Part shown: one piece after another, positions 4,452-5,923 of the stretch
Layout: each line of letters starts with the position of its first letter
Numbering within the stretch: the first letter of the stretch is position 1
Assembly (NCBI GenBank): GCA_934667465.1
Contig: CAKUMG010000415.1
Coordinates: 1-5,923, forward strand
Direction of reading: 5' to 3'
Origin: an uncultured Actinoplanes sp.
Lineage (GTDB): Bacteria > Actinomycetota > Actinomycetes > Mycobacteriales > Micromonosporaceae
DNA: 5,923 nucleotides
Translations under genes and position numbers: made by a program
The notes under the pieces: model-generated
Told to the model about the DNA's origin: nothing
Databases searched by the model: none
What the model saw: the letters and a program-made list of their open reading frames with translations, nothing else

Positions 4452-5923
4452 ATGGCCCAGCCCGCCACCCCGTTCGAGACCGATCCCGCGCTGCAGCGGG
4501 CATCGCTCGAGCTGCTGCTGCACGAGCGGATCCTCGCCACGGTGAACGCCCGCACAGGCACCGTCACGGCGGCGAACGACCGGTTCTTCGACCTCATCGG
4601 CCGGGACGCCGGCGACGTGCTGAACGCGCGGCTCAGCGAGATCTGGAACACCTCGGCGGCGGCGATCGACCGGCTGCTCGACGCGGCCCGGGCCGGCGAG
4701 TACCTGGAGCAGGTCGTCGAGATCGTCGACAGCGCGGACCGGCACAAGTGGCTGCGGCTCAACTGCGGACCGGTCGGCCGCAACGAGACCCGGGAGGCCG
4801 GCGAGGGGCAGACCGTCCTGGTCACCGGCTACAACATCACCGAGGACCGGCGGCAGGTCACCGAGCTCAAGGGCAAGTACGCCGCCATCGACCGGGCCCA
4901 GGCCGTCATCGAGTTCGACCTGGACGGGCTGATCCTGTCGGCGAACGAGAACTTCCTGGAGCTGACCGGGTACGGCTCGGGCGACCTGCTCGGCCAGCAC
5001 CACCGGATCCTCTGCGAGGAGCGCTACGCCGAGAGCCAGGAGTACGCCGCCTTCTGGGAGCGGCTGCGCAACGGCGAGGTGGAGAGCGGCGAGTTCAAGC
5101 GGCTGGGGCGCGGCGGCCGCGAGGTGTGGATCCGGGCCACGTACAACCCGATCTTCAATCTGGACGGACGCCCGTACAAGATCGTCAAGTACGCCCTCGA
5201 CGTCACCGACACCAAGCTGCGCAACGCCGAGTACGAGGGCAAGGTCAACGCGATCGGCCGCTCGCAGGCGGTCATCGAGTTCGACCTGTCCGGCCTGATC
5301 CTCAGCGCGAACCAGAACTTCCTGAACACGATGGGCTACACCCTCGACGAGGTCCTCGGCCAGCACCACCGGATGTTCGTCGAGGAGAACGAGGCCCGGG
5401 GCGCCCAGTACCGCAACTTCTGGCAGGCGCTGTCCCGTGGCGAGTTCGAGACCGGGGAGTACAAGCGGCTGGCCAAGGGCGGCCGCGAGGTGTGGCTCCA
5501 GGCCACGTACAACCCGATCTTCGACCTGGACGGGCGCCCGTTCAAGGTGGTCAAGTACGCCTCCGACATCACCGAGGTCAAGCAGCGCAGCGCCGAGTAC
5601 GTCGGCAAGGTCACCGCGATCGGCCGCGCGCAGGCGGTGGTGGAGTTCGACCTCGAGGGCCGGGTGCTGGACGCCAACGACAACTTCCTCGAGGTGGTCG
5701 GCTACAAGATCGACGAGGTCCGCGGCCAGCACCACCGGATGTTCATGGGCGCCGAGGCGGCCCGCAGCCCGGAGTACCTCCGCTTCTGGGAGCGGCTGTC
5801 CCGCGGCGAGTACGAGGCCGGCGAGTACAAACGGGTCGGCAAGGGCGGCAAGGAGGTGTGGCTGCTCGCCTCGTACAACCCGATCTTCGACATGGAGGGC
5901 CGGCCGTTCAAGGTGGTCAAGTA
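4452..5923 (+). CDS. Multi-PAS sensor protein, probably a cytoplasmic chemoreceptor (3' end outside window)
   Basis: The frame is open from ATG 4452 to the window edge (490 codons plus 2 bases). AGGAG at 4442-4446 precedes it by 5 nt. The first PAS domain, about residues 20-135, is divergent: TVTAANDRFFDLIG at 37-50, closing with VTGYNITED. Three close copies follow from residues 145, 267 and 389. Each has AVIEFDL-like and NFL segments, the motif GQHHR (HHR at 183-185, 305-307, 427-429), FW, G(E)-(Y/F)KR, GG(R/K)EVW, YNPIF, GRP(F/Y)K and closing D(V/I)T. PAS units of this QHHR type commonly precede methyl-accepting chemotaxis signalling domains, so an MCP output is the best guess; a histidine kinase or diguanylate cyclase is possible. 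No membrane segment or signal peptide is seen in 490 residues, so it should be cytoplasmic. Ligand or cofactor is unknown. Confidence 0.88.
   Translation, partial: MAQPATPFETDPALQRASLELLLHERILATVNARTGTVTAANDRFFDLIGRDAGDVLNARLSEIWNTSAAAIDRLLDAARAGEYLEQVVEIVDSADRHKWLRLNCGPVGRNETREAGEGQTVLVTGYNITEDRRQVTELKGKYAAIDRAQAVIEFDLDGLILSANENFLELTGYGSGDLLGQHHRILCEERYAESQEYAAFWERLRNGEVESGEFKRLGRGGREVWIRATYNPIFNLDGRPYKIVKYALDVTDTKLRNAEYEGKVNAIGRSQAVIEFDLSGLILSANQNFLNTMGYTLDEVLGQHHRMFVEENEARGAQYRNFWQALSRGEFETGEYKRLAKGGREVWLQATYNPIFDLDGRPFKVVKYASDITEVKQRSAEYVGKVTAIGRAQAVVEFDLEGRVLDANDNFLEVVGYKIDEVRGQHHRMFMGAEAARSPEYLRFWERLSRGEYEAGEYKRVGKGGKEVWLLASYNPIFDMEGRPFKVVK
4884..5923 (+). repeat. Tandem 366-bp repeats encoding PAS units
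   Basis: Units at 4884-5249, 5250-5615 and 5616 to the window edge have an identical 366-bp (122-codon) period with no indels. Counting by eye, units 1 and 2 share 77 of 122 residues. Conserved blocks include GQHHR, GGREVW and YNPIF, and the linkers (AEYxGKV) are repeated too. The least conserved part is the segment after GQHHR and the helix before it. A fourth unit may follow beyond 5981. Confidence 0.92.

Noticed and set aside
4410..5735. Long minus-strand open frame (441 codons) opposite the PAS gene
   Set aside because: Its repeats mirror the PAS units, it shows no recognisable domain, and the plus frame has clear PAS motifs and a good ribosome site. It is a GC-rich shadow.

Overview
The window looks like chromosomal DNA from a high-GC actinobacterium, most likely Micromonosporaceae and plausibly Actinoplanes or a close relative. 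The reasons are very strong G/C bias at third codon positions, GTG starts, a mycothiol gene (mshA) in its usual neighbourhood, and a multi-PAS sensor of the kind attached to chemotaxis receptors. The last point suits an actinomycete with flagellated spores. The genus is an inference.

Layout. (1) Positions 1-281 hold the last 92 codons of a secreted-type glycoside hydrolase (GH26-like), plus strand. (2) It converges on a minus-strand pair. An SDR oxidoreductase (1275-2036) overlaps a class I SAM-dependent methyltransferase (511-1278) by the 4 bases ATGA. A 17-bp imperfect inverted repeat at 329-384 sits between the convergent gene ends. (3) A 133-bp divergent region (2037-2169) carries a plausible sigma-R-type promoter reading into mshA. 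(4) mshA (2170-3474) overlaps a YbjN-family gene (3468-4028) by 7 bases; the second gene ends in four 18-bp tandem repeats. (5) A 423-bp non-coding stretch (4029-4451) holds hairpins that may end the mshA operon. It is followed by a compact regulatory block: 11-bp-phased direct repeats, a FliA-like promoter and an 8-bp inverted repeat. (6) From 4452 to the window edge a large gene encodes one divergent PAS domain and then at least three near-identical 122-residue PAS units. It has no stop codon inside the window.

How the genes fit together. MshA makes the first committed intermediate of mycothiol, the actinobacterial redox thiol. The order SDR - mshA - YbjN resembles the M. tuberculosis order Rv0484c - Rv0486 - Rv0487, so that core looks ancestral, with the methyltransferase as an addition. 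The PAS gene is a separate transcription unit, probably a cytoplasmic sensor or chemoreceptor.

The most interesting part is 4359-4436. Its repeat and promoter arrangement resembles, from memory, the TcrA-box and FliA promoter patterns that control spore motility genes in Actinoplanes missouriensis. No mobile element, tRNA, rRNA or CRISPR array was seen.
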